Below are positions 8,636 through 17,341 of a stretch of DNA of 43,732 nt, in pieces. Positions within the stretch are counted from its first letter, which is position 1, and every line of letters starts with the position of its first letter. The stretch is from Nitrososphaerales archaeon. GTDB lineage: Archaea > Thermoproteota > Nitrososphaeria > Nitrososphaerales > JACPRH01. The stretch is taken from assembly GCA_030754585.1 (NCBI GenBank), contig JASMAB010000003.1, positions 1-43,732 of the forward strand, read 5' to 3'. Under the pieces are notes generated by a model. The model was not told where the DNA came from. It worked only from the letters and a program-made list of their open reading frames with translations, and searched no databases. The translations under genes were made by a program, and so were the position numbers.

Positions 8636-9951
8636 TGAAAACTGAAATAAGTCAATATTGCTATGATTCAAAGATAGGTATCGAAAGTTACTCTACTGAT
8701 TTCAAAGGCATCGGGGGCAGAATAAAAGATAGATATGAAGATTTCAAAGTGGAAGAATTAATAAGCTCCGAGATCCATTCAAACATATCAGAGAAACCGA
8801 CACCCGATAATGAATATCCTATTCTTAGACTTGTTAAAGAAGGGATTGACACAATTCATGCTATGCGACAGATTCGTGATCGCCTAGGATGGAACGCGCA
8901 CTACCTTGGACTTAAGGACAAACAAGCTCAAACAATACAATACATAAGCCCTAAGATGCTGAAAAAAGAGATACCGCGAACGATTCAAGTATCATCACAG
9001 ATATCACTGGACCTCTTTGGATATTATAGAAAACGCCTAACAAGAAAAAACTTAGTAGGAAATAGATTTACAATAAGAATATCAAACATAGAAACCAATT
9101 TTGAACAAGTAAAAAAATCCATTTCGGAGTTGAAATGTTTTATCAACGATTATCGTATACCAAATTTCTACGGACATCAAAGATTTGGATCTAATAAACC
9201 CAATAATCATCTAATTGGAAGAGCAATAGTGAAAAAACAATTCAAAGAGGCAGTTACATTTATCCTTGGGCACATTGAGGTAGATGACAAGAAGACTTCA
9301 TTGTCAAAAGAAGATATCGAGGATCCAGGTAATTATCCTTCGCTAATAAAGAAACTTAATCAAAAACAAGATATTGAGAGACTAGTCTTAAAGTCTCTTA
9401 TTGACCATCCTAATAATTGGATTGTAGCCCTAAGAGCAGTTCCAATTACTATTAGGAGGTTCTTCGTAAACGCCTATCAATCATATATCTTCAATAGAGT
9501 TATGTCAATAGCTGTTAATAGGGGTCTCAATTTAGGAGAAGTCGATATTGGAGATATTTATGGAGCAGTTAATGAAGATGGAAATATATTAGATATTAGA
9601 AGAGCAAAAAGCAGAGTGATATCATATAATACAAAGAAAATCCTTCCAATGGTCCAACTTGTAGGGTACGCCTTTAGAGCGGGTATCGGCAGATTTGATA
9701 AGATTACTCAAAACATACTTGATGAAGAAGGAATATCGCAGAAACTATTCTATAATAATCAGATGTCTGAACTAAGCATGGAGGGAGGTTTTAGAACACC
9801 TCATCTACTGGTTAATGATTTGAAAATCTTGACCTATTCAAGAGATAAATCTTTCATTTCCCTTCAATTCGCACTTCAAAAAGGTTCGTATGCAACCATT
9901 CTTCTTCGTGAATTGATTAAGCCATCTAATCCGATTGCTGTTGGCTTCTAG
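8626..9951 (+). CDS. truD: tRNA pseudouridine synthase TruD
   Basis: 441 residues, in the range of archaeal TruD, which makes pseudouridine 13 in tRNA. The catalytic motif GLKDKQAQTIQ (about 96-106, catalytic Asp) and the NFYGHQRFG segment (about 179-187) are diagnostic. Two starts are possible: ATG at 8626, or ATG at 8635, which overlaps the fen1 stop by one base (TGATG). The latter fits translational coupling better. It converges with the L15e gene, the coding regions overlapping by 4 bases. Confidence 0.95.
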   Translation: MVLMKTEISQYCYDSKIGIESYSTDFKGIGGRIKDRYEDFKVEELISSEIHSNISEKPTPDNEYPILRLVKEGIDTIHAMRQIRDRLGWNAHYLGLKDKQAQTIQYISPKMLKKEIPRTIQVSSQISLDLFGYYRKRLTRKNLVGNRFTIRISNIETNFEQVKKSISELKCFINDYRIPNFYGHQRFGSNKPNNHLIGRAIVKKQFKEAVTFILGHIEVDDKKTSLSKEDIEDPGNYPSLIKKLNQKQDIERLVLKSLIDHPNNWIVALRAVPITIRRFFVNAYQSYIFNRVMSIAVNRGLNLGEVDIGDIYGAVNEDGNILDIRRAKSRVISYNTKKILPMVQLVGYAFRAGIGRFDKITQNILDEEGISQKLFYNNQMSELSMEGGFRTPHLLVNDLKILTYSRDKSFISLQFALQKGSYATILLRELIKPSNPIAVGF

Positions 9952-10400
9952 GCATTTTTTGCAATTATCCCAACAACCCCATCACTCTTTACAGATGGAT
10001 GACTTGGATCTATCAGAATAACCTCGTACCAAGCGTGCTTGCCATCTTTATATAAGAAATATGAATTGAGAACCTTCAAGTTGGGAAACTTTTTGGCAAC
10101 TCTATTCTCAGAAGTTTGACGCATATTGACATTAGCCTTCATTCTCAATATCCCCGCGTGTTTAGGTCTCCTTCCTCCACTGGGTTTACTTCTCCTCATA
10201 CCTCCTCGGCCAACTTTAATTCTAACAATGATGAAACCTTGTTTTGCCTTATATCCCATTCGTCTGGCCCTATCAAGACGAGTGGGTCTTTCAAGTCGTT
10301 CAATAGTATGTCGTCTTCTTAGAGCTATACCTTTTGACTTTAGTTCATTACTTTTGTTCTTGATCATATTTTGCCAAGTTTTCTCTATTGCGCGGTACAT
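9948..10400 (-). CDS. rpl15e: Ribosomal protein L15e, short form
   Basis: 150 residues. The core ERPTRLDRARRMGYKAKQGF, the RGGMRRSKPSGGRRPKHAG loop and KFPNLKVLNSY through DPSHPSVKSD are the conserved body of L15e in the large subunit. Most archaeal L15e proteins continue about 40 basic residues past the KSD motif; here only about ten neutral residues follow (VVGIIAKNA). The stop is real in all the sequence given, so this is either a lineage-specific short form or a loss of the tail. The ATG start is clear. Confidence 0.95.
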   Translation of the reverse strand: MYRAIEKTWQNMIKNKSNELKSKGIALRRRHTIERLERPTRLDRARRMGYKAKQGFIIVRIKVGRGGMRRSKPSGGRRPKHAGILRMKANVNMRQTSENRVAKKFPNLKVLNSYFLYKDGKHAWYEVILIDPSHPSVKSDGVVGIIAKNA

Positions 10401-10440
10401 TCTTTAGACTACCAGTATGATTTTGAACTCTTCTTAAACA

Positions 10441-11370
10441 TTATCCAACAAACCTAAAGAACTCAATAATCCTTTTGGACACCTCAATAGCTGCTGCTTC
10501 CTGTGCCTCCACTGTCTGTGCACCAATGTGTGGAGTGCACACCACATTAGACATAACTACAAGTTTATTTCGCCCTGGAGGCTCATTCTCAAATACATCA
10601 AGAGCAGCACCCTTAATGCGATCATTCTTCAACGCATCCAGTAACGCTTTCTCATCCACAACTGCTCCCCTTGAAGCATTGATGAGGTATGCAGTTTTCT
10701 TCATCTTAGATATCTTTTCTCCAGATATGAAGTGTTTGGTCTCTTGAGTTAATGGAATATTCAATGTGATATAATCAGATTTAGTAAGAATGTCATCAAT
10801 TTCAGCATATTTTAGGTTTAATTTCTCAATTGTTTCTTTTGGGGCCTCAACAATATCATAGAATAGAATATTCATACCTATTGCTTGCACGAGCTCAGAA
10901 AGACGTGTTCCTATTCGTCCTAATCCAATTACTCCTAATACTTTATCTTTTAACTCAAAGCCTTTAAGGTGACTTTTCATCCAATTGCCTTCTTTCAAAC
11001 TCGAATTTCCTATACAAATACCCCTGGATAGACTCAGCATCATACCAAGGATTAGCTCAGCCACGGAGTTGGTTACAGAATCTGGCGTATTGTACACTTC
11101 AACATCTGCCTCTTCAGCAGCCTTAAGATCTATATTATCTAATCCCACACCCGCTCGTCCGATAATCTTCAACTTTTTTCCTGCAGAAATTAATTCCTGG
11201 GTTATCTCAGTCCTACTTCTTATTATTACAACATCGTAATTAGGGATTGTTAAGAGTAGATCCTCTGGGGTTATGGATGGTAAATAGGATACTTCAAATC
11301 CGGTATCTTTCAGCAGATTCACCGCCTTTTCAGAGATGCTATCACAAACTAGAATCTTTGTTTTAGACAA
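10441..11370 (-). CDS. serA: D-3-phosphoglycerate dehydrogenase (short form)
   Basis: 309 residues of the D-isomer-specific 2-hydroxyacid dehydrogenase family. Seen: substrate-site RAGVGLDNID (about 71-80), the Rossmann GxGxxG (VIGLGRIGTRL, about 146-156), INASRGAVVDE, and the catalytic Glu and His (ENEPP, CTPHIGAQT). It would oxidise 3-phosphoglycerate as the first step of serine synthesis. The regulatory ACT domain of long SerA forms is absent, so a related 2-hydroxyacid substrate cannot be excluded. The start is TTG at 11370; the gene is divergent from the YchF-like gene across a 210-base gap. Confidence 0.85.
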   Translation of the reverse strand: MSKTKILVCDSISEKAVNLLKDTGFEVSYLPSITPEDLLLTIPNYDVVIIRSRTEITQELISAGKKLKIIGRAGVGLDNIDLKAAEEADVEVYNTPDSVTNSVAELILGMMLSLSRGICIGNSSLKEGNWMKSHLKGFELKDKVLGVIGLGRIGTRLSELVQAIGMNILFYDIVEAPKETIEKLNLKYAEIDDILTKSDYITLNIPLTQETKHFISGEKISKMKKTAYLINASRGAVVDEKALLDALKNDRIKGAALDVFENEPPGRNKLVVMSNVVCTPHIGAQTVEAQEAAAIEVSKRIIEFFRFVG

Positions 11371-11548
11371 CTATGTTCTCGCCCCATAATCGCACGACAT
11401 CATTATCCCTATAATACTTCCGACAACGCTCTATAGATTAGCTGATTATCTTCAATTTACATTGCTAAAAAAATCAAAAAGTTATTCCCTAAAGGATTTT
11501 TTTCCAATTACCTACCCTTAGATTAATCCATTAAGAGAGTCAGCTCGC

Positions 11549-11554
11549 TTTATA
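11549..11554 (+). promoter_or_regulatory. TATA box of the YchF-like GTPase gene
   Basis: TTTATATG sits 27-32 bases upstream of the ATG at 11581. That is the archaeal TATA-to-start distance, so the transcript probably begins at the start codon. This rules out the upstream in-frame ATG at 11554, which lies inside the TATA element. Confidence 0.6.
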
Positions 11555-11580
11555 TGCTTAGCATGTGTCCAACGATATGC

Positions 11581-12786
11581 ATGATACTGGGGGTAATAGG
11601 GAAACCTAATGTAGGAAAATCAACCTTCTTCAATGCAGCTACTTTGCTCAACGTCCCAATGGCAAGCTACCCTTTCACTACAATTGAGCCAAACTTTGGA
11701 GTGGCATATGTATCCACCCATTGTATATGTAGAACTCTAAATGTAGAAGATAACCCCGTAAATTCCCGATGCATAAATGGTACACGTCTGATTCCCATTA
11801 AGCTTGTAGATATAGCAGGTCTTGTAAGAGGCGCAGCTGAAGGAAGAGGGCTGGGAAACAAATTTTTAGATGATATAAGACAGGTCGACGCTTTAATACA
11901 TGTAGTTGATGCATCCGGTTTAACGGATGAAGAAGGCGTAACGACAGAAGAAGTGATTGACAACCCGATTACTGACATAGATTTTGTTGAAAAAGAATTT
12001 GATCTATGGTTAAGGCAGTTATTATTGAAAGATTGGCGACGAATATCCAATAATTCTGAATCAAACACTGGAAAAACAGCTGAGATGATCTCGGAAAGGT
12101 TGAGTGGACTTGCTATAACAGAGAAGCATATCCTCACTGCTGCAGAAAAGAAAAATCTAACAATAGACAAACCAACGAGTTGGAGTGAAGATGATATAAT
12201 GAATTTCTGTATATCTCTTCGAGAATTATCAAAACCATCCATAATCGCAGCTAATAAGATAGATAACCCATTTGCGAAAGAAAATATTGAGCATATCAAA
12301 GCAACAGGCCGATTATTTGTTCCCTGTGCTGCCGAAGCAGAGCTCCTACTTAGGAAAGCAGCAGAAATTAAGATGATAGACTATTTGGCAGGAGGATCAA
12401 CATTCAAAATGTTGAATACTAGTAACCCCACCATCGCTCAGGTCAAAGCTTTGGAAATGGTTAAAAAAAATGTCTTGGATATTTGGGGTTCTACAGGCGT
12501 ACAAACTACAATAAATTCAGCTTACCTCGACCTCTTAGATGGAATAGTAGTTTATCCTGTTGAAGATGAGAATAAGTTATCTGACAAGAAAGGTAACATC
12601 CTCCCAGATGCCTATATAGTACAGAAAGGATCTACAGCCAAAGATTTGGCATTCATTATTCATAGTGACCTTGGAGAAACATTTTTGCATGCATTTGATG
12701 TAAAAACAGGACTTCAATTGGGCGCGGATTATATTTTAAAAGATTCTGATGTTATAAAAATAGTTTCTAGATATAGTAGAGGTTAA
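11581..12786 (+). CDS. OBG-family GTPase/ATPase, YchF-like
   Basis: 401 residues. From the N-terminus: P-loop GKPNVGKST (7-15), switch residues in YPFTTIEPN, G3 motif DIAGLVRGA, the G4-position motif ANKID, and a C-terminal TGS domain (AYIVQKGSTAKDLAFIIHSDL). This is the universal ribosome-associated Obg/YchF family. The archaeal branch often prefers ATP or GTP depending on G4; NKID here fits guanine recognition. The start at 11581 is chosen because the protein then begins MILGVIGKPNVGKS, as family members do, and because the TATA box predicts it. Confidence 0.9.
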   Translation: MILGVIGKPNVGKSTFFNAATLLNVPMASYPFTTIEPNFGVAYVSTHCICRTLNVEDNPVNSRCINGTRLIPIKLVDIAGLVRGAAEGRGLGNKFLDDIRQVDALIHVVDASGLTDEEGVTTEEVIDNPITDIDFVEKEFDLWLRQLLLKDWRRISNNSESNTGKTAEMISERLSGLAITEKHILTAAEKKNLTIDKPTSWSEDDIMNFCISLRELSKPSIIAANKIDNPFAKENIEHIKATGRLFVPCAAEAELLLRKAAEIKMIDYLAGGSTFKMLNTSNPTIAQVKALEMVKKNVLDIWGSTGVQTTINSAYLDLLDGIVVYPVEDENKLSDKKGNILPDAYIVQKGSTAKDLAFIIHSDLGETFLHAFDVKTGLQLGADYILKDSDVIKIVSRYSRG

Positions 12787-12794
12787 ATTACTCT

Positions 12795-13445
12795 TTAATT
12801 TGGTATCTGGAACCTTCGATAATAGTATATGCTAGCATAAGATACCAATAGAATGGGGATAAGATACGGAGTCAGAGAATTTAAGATTGATGGACTTTGA
12901 AAAGTTGAAGTTTCTATCAAGAAAGATTTCTCTAGGTCACCTCTATTAGTAACAACCGTTACATCATAAACATCATCTTTAGGGGTAAGATCTGCTAATT
13001 CTGTATTCAATCTAATGACACCGAATCCACCTGAAGGCACTCTCCGGTTATAATAGAAATATCCATTCGCATCAAAGACATATGAGTTGCCAGAATAGAC
13101 ATTATGATGTTTTTCATTAATGTATATGGATCTAATATATAAATAGAGATCCCCAGGATTTGTTACAGTTACTGTTATTGTATCATTTGAAACGGTATCC
13201 TGATCAATACTCATTGATTCCACATTACCCGTTAACGTATAATTTGCTGACAAACGCCACCAATTAGGATAGTTATTCTCATATGTTCCTATTTTAATTA
13301 TATTTCCATAGTATCCAGCGAAAACTATGCATATAGATAATACCGAAATTATTAGGATAATATGAGTTATTATACGATTCACAATGATATCACAAAAACT
13401 ATTTAAGAACAAATGAGTTAATGTATATGGTATAAGCTTTTTCAT
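12795..13445 (-). CDS. Membrane-anchored extracellular protein of unknown function
   Basis: 216 residues. An N-terminal hydrophobic helix (about 24-46, THIILIISVLSICIVFAGYY), a central region of about 130 residues rich in Asn, Thr, Tyr and Val with beta-strand periodicity, and a second hydrophobic helix near the C-terminus (about 188-207) followed by basic RRF. This predicts a bitopic or doubly anchored protein with an Ig- or CARDB-like exterior domain; SLVVTVTNPGD-type strands (ITVTVTNPGDLYLYIRSI) support that. Its start abuts the stop of the NAD-kinase-like gene, so they are cotranscribed. A GTG before NRIITHI is an alternative start. No family is recognised. Confidence 0.75.
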   Translation of the reverse strand: MKKLIPYTLTHLFLNSFCDIIVNRIITHIILIISVLSICIVFAGYYGNIIKIGTYENNYPNWWRLSANYTLTGNVESMSIDQDTVSNDTITVTVTNPGDLYLYIRSIYINEKHHNVYSGNSYVFDANGYFYYNRRVPSGGFGVIRLNTELADLTPKDDVYDVTVVTNRGDLEKSFLIETSTFQSPSILNSLTPYLIPILLVSYASIYYYRRFQIPN

Positions 13446-14447
13446 CTACACTGTGGAATACATTTTCTCACGTCCATCTCTGAGAGAAGATCTCCTTTTA
13501 ACTAAACCCCTATCAAGAAGGCTTGATAGCGCCAGACTGACTGTTCTATCAGGAAGCATTGTCTTCTTCAATATATCTCGGCGGCTCAATGGCCCCTCAT
13601 ATTCCAAGGTCTTTAGCATCAGTTTTGCACTTGGTGGCATGGCAAGAAGATCACGAGCAAGAATGATTTTCTTTGCCATCTTATTAGTGGTATGTGAAGT
13701 CTTAGTCAACCTAATAAGACGCACAGGGTTTATTGACTTAGATATTTCAACCATTTTACCTATCTTTGAGCGATAGATACCATCGATTATTACTTCGCAC
13801 TGAAGTCTGCTGACTATGTTATCCACCATTACTTTAGAATCATCTGGTATAATTAAGGGTCTACGTGTCACATCCAAAGAATTAACAGAAACTACAGTAA
13901 AGACACTGGCCTGTGGCAATATCATTGGTCCACCAGTTGACATAGCATATGCAGTTGAGCCAGTGGGAGTAGCAATAATCAATCCATCGCTACTGTCAGT
14001 CCATATCTCTTCATCATCCACCTTTAGAGTATATTCCAGAAGGGTGGCGGATCGATGTGGAAAGATTGCGACTTCATTGACAGCTGGTGGACATTCTATG
14101 CTGTCTGTCTTTACGGTTAGAGTTTTAGATTCTTCCACTTCGAATTTTCCTTTGGAGATTTGTTGGATTACTTGTCTAAGTTTAGATAATCCAAGTTCTG
14201 TGAGGAACTTTCCGTCATCATTTTCATTTACACCAAGAATAGGTATATTCAGTTTAAAGATCTTATGAAAAGTCTTTAGTATATCATTATCATTACCCAA
14301 TATAAGTACAAAGTCCCCCCATTTTGCATCAGAGTCAGAAATTTCGTCAATAGTTTTGAATTTAATATTGATATCACTAAGAATCTCGAAAATATTGTGC
14401 AGAGCTCTTTCAGATCTTCTTGGAGTCATTATCAAGATATTAATCAA
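13446..14447 (-). CDS. NAD kinase-like protein fused to a C-terminal winged helix
   Basis: 333 residues. Residues 1-266 follow NAD kinase: NEVAI at 124-128 (the NE/D motif), ATPTGSTAYAMSTGGPM at 159-175, and a following beta-rich domain (DVTRRPLIIPDDS). The phosphate-binding GGDGT motif is replaced by GNDND at 51-55, keeping only the first Gly and the Asp, and the next motif reads GVNENDDGKFLTELG instead of GVNxGxLGFLTE. Residues 267-333 (SAKLMLKTLEYEGPLSRRD through DGREKMYSTV) look like a MarR-type winged helix. It is divergent from nadC-nadX-nadA. It may phosphorylate NAD, or sense NAD(P) and regulate the operon. TTG start with GAGG eight bases upstream. Confidence 0.82.
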   Translation of the reverse strand: MINILIMTPRRSERALHNIFEILSDINIKFKTIDEISDSDAKWGDFVLILGNDNDILKTFHKIFKLNIPILGVNENDDGKFLTELGLSKLRQVIQQISKGKFEVEESKTLTVKTDSIECPPAVNEVAIFPHRSATLLEYTLKVDDEEIWTDSSDGLIIATPTGSTAYAMSTGGPMILPQASVFTVVSVNSLDVTRRPLIIPDDSKVMVDNIVSRLQCEVIIDGIYRSKIGKMVEISKSINPVRLIRLTKTSHTTNKMAKKIILARDLLAMPPSAKLMLKTLEYEGPLSRRDILKKTMLPDRTVSLALSSLLDRGLVKRRSSLRDGREKMYSTV

Positions 14448-14517
14448 ATAAATTCCTCAGCAGTTTTTACCTAAAGACTACTTGTATGTATTTTTTCTGC
14501 TTATTACTAAAACCTTA

Positions 14518-14546
14518 TCTTACCGCTAAATGAATAGAATGTAAGA
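14518..14546 (+). promoter_or_regulatory. Inverted repeat before nadC, candidate operator
   Basis: TCTTAC (14518-14523) and GTAAGA (14541-14546) form a 6-bp dyad whose half-site centres are 23 bases apart, about two helical turns, ending four bases before the nadC start. Position and spacing suit a dimeric winged-helix repressor. Six matching bases can arise by chance, and no second copy was found, so this is only a candidate. Confidence 0.3.
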
Positions 14547-14549
14547 GAA

Positions 14550-15416
14550 TTGATAGAATCTCAGAAAGAAATAGTAGAATCGAGATTGAGCCTAAAAATA
14601 TTGGAGTTCCTCCGTGAAGATTTGGGTTCAGGAGATATTACAACTAACTCAATTATTGATGCTGAAAGACATGTAAAGGCCAAGATAATCTGCAATGAGA
14701 AAGCCGTGATATCAGGAGTTGAGGAAGCTATCTTAGCATTCAATCTCCTAAAATGCTCAGCCCAAGGTTTGATTATGGAGGGTGATTCTGTTGAAGAAGA
14801 TACTGTTATCATTAAGGTAAGTGGTAAAGCAAGGTCAATTTTGAAGGCTGAAAGAACTTCACTCAATATTTTAGGTCGAATGTCTGGAGTTGCCACTGAG
14901 ACAAATAAGATGGTTAAAGAGGCCAGAAGGGCCAACCAGAAGATAAGGGTTGCAGCAACTCGTAAAACTCAACCAGGTTTTAGAATCTTTGATAAGAAAG
15001 CTGTCAAGTCTGGAGGGGGTGATCCACATCGATTACGACTTGATGATGCCGTTCTCATTAAGGACAATCACCTTAAGATTACTAGTTCTGTTACAAAAGC
15101 TGTACAATTGGCAAGAAAGAATGTTAGTTTCACGAAGAAAATAGAGGTAGAAGCTTCGTCGGCAGAAGAGGCTTTGGAAGCTGCTGAAGCTGGAGCAGAT
15201 ATTGTTCTACTGGATAATATGTCCCCACAAGAAGTTTCAAAAGTAATTAAGATATTAAAAGAAAGACAAGTTAGAAATGGAATATTTCTCGAAGTTTCAG
15301 GAGGAATCAGATTAGAGAATGTTAAGGCATACAGTGAGACGGGTGTTGATGCAATATCTTTGGGCTGGATAACCCATTCAGCGAAGAACATCGATTTTGA
15401 TCTTGAGATAATCTGA
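14550..15416 (+). CDS. nadC: Nicotinate-nucleotide pyrophosphorylase (quinolinate phosphoribosyltransferase)
   Basis: 288 residues, full length. LREDLGSGDITT (18-29), RTSLNILGRMSG and the active-site block ATRKTQPGFR through GGGDPHRLRLDDAVLIKDNH are diagnostic. It turns quinolinate and PRPP into nicotinate mononucleotide in NAD synthesis. The start is TTG at 14550. It is the first gene of nadC-nadX-nadA and is divergent from the NAD-kinase-like gene across 102 bases. Confidence 0.96.
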   Translation: MIESQKEIVESRLSLKILEFLREDLGSGDITTNSIIDAERHVKAKIICNEKAVISGVEEAILAFNLLKCSAQGLIMEGDSVEEDTVIIKVSGKARSILKAERTSLNILGRMSGVATETNKMVKEARRANQKIRVAATRKTQPGFRIFDKKAVKSGGGDPHRLRLDDAVLIKDNHLKITSSVTKAVQLARKNVSFTKKIEVEASSAEEALEAAEAGADIVLLDNMSPQEVSKVIKILKERQVRNGIFLEVSGGIRLENVKAYSETGVDAISLGWITHSAKNIDFDLEII

Positions 15417-15434
15417 ACGAAGGAGATACATTAC

Positions 15435-16262
15435 ATGATAAAAGTTGGAATTATTGGATGCGGAGCAATCGGAACTACATTAGCAGAAGCTATCGATTCG
15501 GGTGTTGTAAATAATGTTGAGCTAGTAGCATTATTTGACTTATTTGATGATCGAATTGAGACTCTTGTCCAAAAACTGAATCATAAACCTAAAAAATATT
15601 ACGAGTTCGAAGTGTTTCTAAGAAATGGTGGTGCAGACATAATAGTAGAGGCAGCTTCTCAACAGGCTGTTATTAGTTATTCCGAAAGAGTGATCACATC
15701 AGGAAAGGACATCCTGATTATGAGCACAGGTGCTCTGCTTGATAAAGAATTCTTGAAGAGAATAAAAGAAGCAGCTAAAAAGCATGGGAGACAAGTACAA
15801 GTACCCTCGGGTGCAATAGGTGGGTTAGATGTTGTAAAGGCCGCAAAACTTGAGGGATTAGAAAGAGTTGTTTCAACTATACGTAAGAATCCAGAATCAT
15901 TAAAGGCCTCACCTGATTTCCAGGGAATAGTGAAAGACTTCGATGACTTAAAGGAACCTAAGATTATTTTTCAAGGATGTGCCAATGACGCTGTCAAGCT
16001 TTTTCCATCTAACACCAATGTTTCAGCAGCCTTGAGCCTAGCTGGGATAGGTGGACAGAATACTGTTGTCAGGGTCATCGTTGACCCTACTATAACCATG
16101 AATATCCATGAGATAGAGATTAAAGGAAAGTTCGGAAAGATGAAGATTCAATTAGAGAATTATAAACACCCATCAAATCCAAAAACGAGTTATTTAGCAG
16201 TTCTCTCTGCAATCGAAACATTAAGATCGAATATTTCAGGAGGTATGAAAGTAGGAACCTAG
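15435..16262 (+). CDS. nadX: L-aspartate dehydrogenase (NadX type)
   Basis: 275 residues. Rossmann GIIGCGAIGTTLAEAI at 5-20, then the conserved VQVPSGAIGGLDVVKAA segment (about 120-136) and NTNVSAALSLAGIG (about 196-209), typical of the archaeal/Thermotoga aspartate dehydrogenase that makes iminoaspartate for NadA in place of the flavoenzyme NadB. It has a clean ATG with AAGGAG about ten bases upstream, 18 bases after nadC. Its position between nadC and nadA confirms the role. Confidence 0.95.
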   Translation: MIKVGIIGCGAIGTTLAEAIDSGVVNNVELVALFDLFDDRIETLVQKLNHKPKKYYEFEVFLRNGGADIIVEAASQQAVISYSERVITSGKDILIMSTGALLDKEFLKRIKEAAKKHGRQVQVPSGAIGGLDVVKAAKLEGLERVVSTIRKNPESLKASPDFQGIVKDFDDLKEPKIIFQGCANDAVKLFPSNTNVSAALSLAGIGGQNTVVRVIVDPTITMNIHEIEIKGKFGKMKIQLENYKHPSNPKTSYLAVLSAIETLRSNISGGMKVGT

Positions 16263-16366
16263 AAGATTAATATGAATATCGTTGGCAGTTTTTGCCTAAG
16301 TTTTGGAATTGAATTAACCTTTTGCAAGTAAAATATTGTATATTAATGTCCAAGGTCTGATATAAA

Positions 16367-17341
16367 GTGAAACAAAGGTTGGAGAGACTCGAGATAAAGC
16401 AAATAGATCATCTTATAGAAGATATACAGAGATTGAAGGAGACACGGAAAGCTATTATTTTAGCCCATAATTATCAACTAGGTGAAATACAAGATATAGC
16501 TGATTTTACTGGAGACTCGTTAAAGCTCTCCCAAAAGGCAGCTGAAACAGAGGCAGAAACAATAGTATTTTGTGGAGTAAATTTTATGGCCGAGACAGCT
16601 GCCATATTATCTCCAGAGAAGACAGTACTAGTACCGGATCCTGCAGCAGGTTGCTCCTTAGCAGATACAATAAACATAGATCAGCTTAAGACATGGAAAA
16701 TGAAGCACCCAAATGCAATTGTGGTTTCATATATTAACACCACTGCAGAAATTAAAGCGGAAAGCGACTATTGCTGCACTTCAACAAATGCTTTAAAAGT
16801 CATAAACGCAATTCCATCCAATAAAGAAATCCTTTTTCTGCCTGATATTTTCTTAGGTACATATCTTCAAACAATTACCGGACGAAAACTCCAACTTTGG
16901 CCTGGAGAGTGTCATGTTCACGCAAGTATACGGCCAAACGTAGTGAACAATCTGAGAGGTCAACATCCAGAAGCAGAATTCCTAATCCATCCTGAATGCG
17001 GATGTTTGACTCCAAGCATGTATTACTTAGCCAACGGAGACATATCGTCTAAGGATACACATATCCTTTCGACTGAAGGTATGATAAGGCGTGCTAAAGA
17101 ATCGAGTGCTAGTAGATTCATAATAGCTACTGAGGTGGGCATACTTTACAAAATGAAGAGGGATAATCCTCGCAAGACTTTTCTGCCAGTTAATCCAGAT
17201 GCGGTTTGTGAGTATATGAAGCAAACTACACTAGATACTGTATATAAATCTCTTAAGGAGATGATTTATCAAGTAAAAGTGCCTAAAAATATCGCGGTAA
17301 AGGCAAGAAGATCAATAGATAAGATGCTTGAGTTAACTTAA
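16367..17341 (+). CDS. nadA: Quinolinate synthase A
   Basis: 324 residues. ILAHNYQLGEIQDIADFTGDS opens the first of three repeats, and the three expected 4Fe-4S cysteines sit in VFCGVNFMAE, in CCTSTNA and in HPECGC. It condenses iminoaspartate with dihydroxyacetone phosphate to quinolinate and is oxygen sensitive. The GTG start at 16367 lies about 25 bases after a TATA-like GTATATTAATG (16337-16347), so this gene probably has its own promoter and a leaderless mRNA despite following nadX by 104 bases. Its last 4 bases overlap the convergent S3Ae gene. Confidence 0.96.
   Translation: MKQRLERLEIKQIDHLIEDIQRLKETRKAIILAHNYQLGEIQDIADFTGDSLKLSQKAAETEAETIVFCGVNFMAETAAILSPEKTVLVPDPAAGCSLADTINIDQLKTWKMKHPNAIVVSYINTTAEIKAESDYCCTSTNALKVINAIPSNKEILFLPDIFLGTYLQTITGRKLQLWPGECHVHASIRPNVVNNLRGQHPEAEFLIHPECGCLTPSMYYLANGDISSKDTHILSTEGMIRRAKESSASRFIIATEVGILYKMKRDNPRKTFLPVNPDAVCEYMKQTTLDTVYKSLKEMIYQVKVPKNIAVKARRSIDKMLELT

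Noticed and set aside
11667-12299. 210-codon open frame antisense to the YchF-like GTPase
   Set aside because: Ser-rich translation typical of a shadow frame; the sense strand has all GTPase motifs and a TGS domain.
17338-17341. nadA/S3Ae overlap as a sign of a truncated gene
   Set aside because: Both proteins are full length; the 4-base convergent overlap is a shared TTAA stop region.
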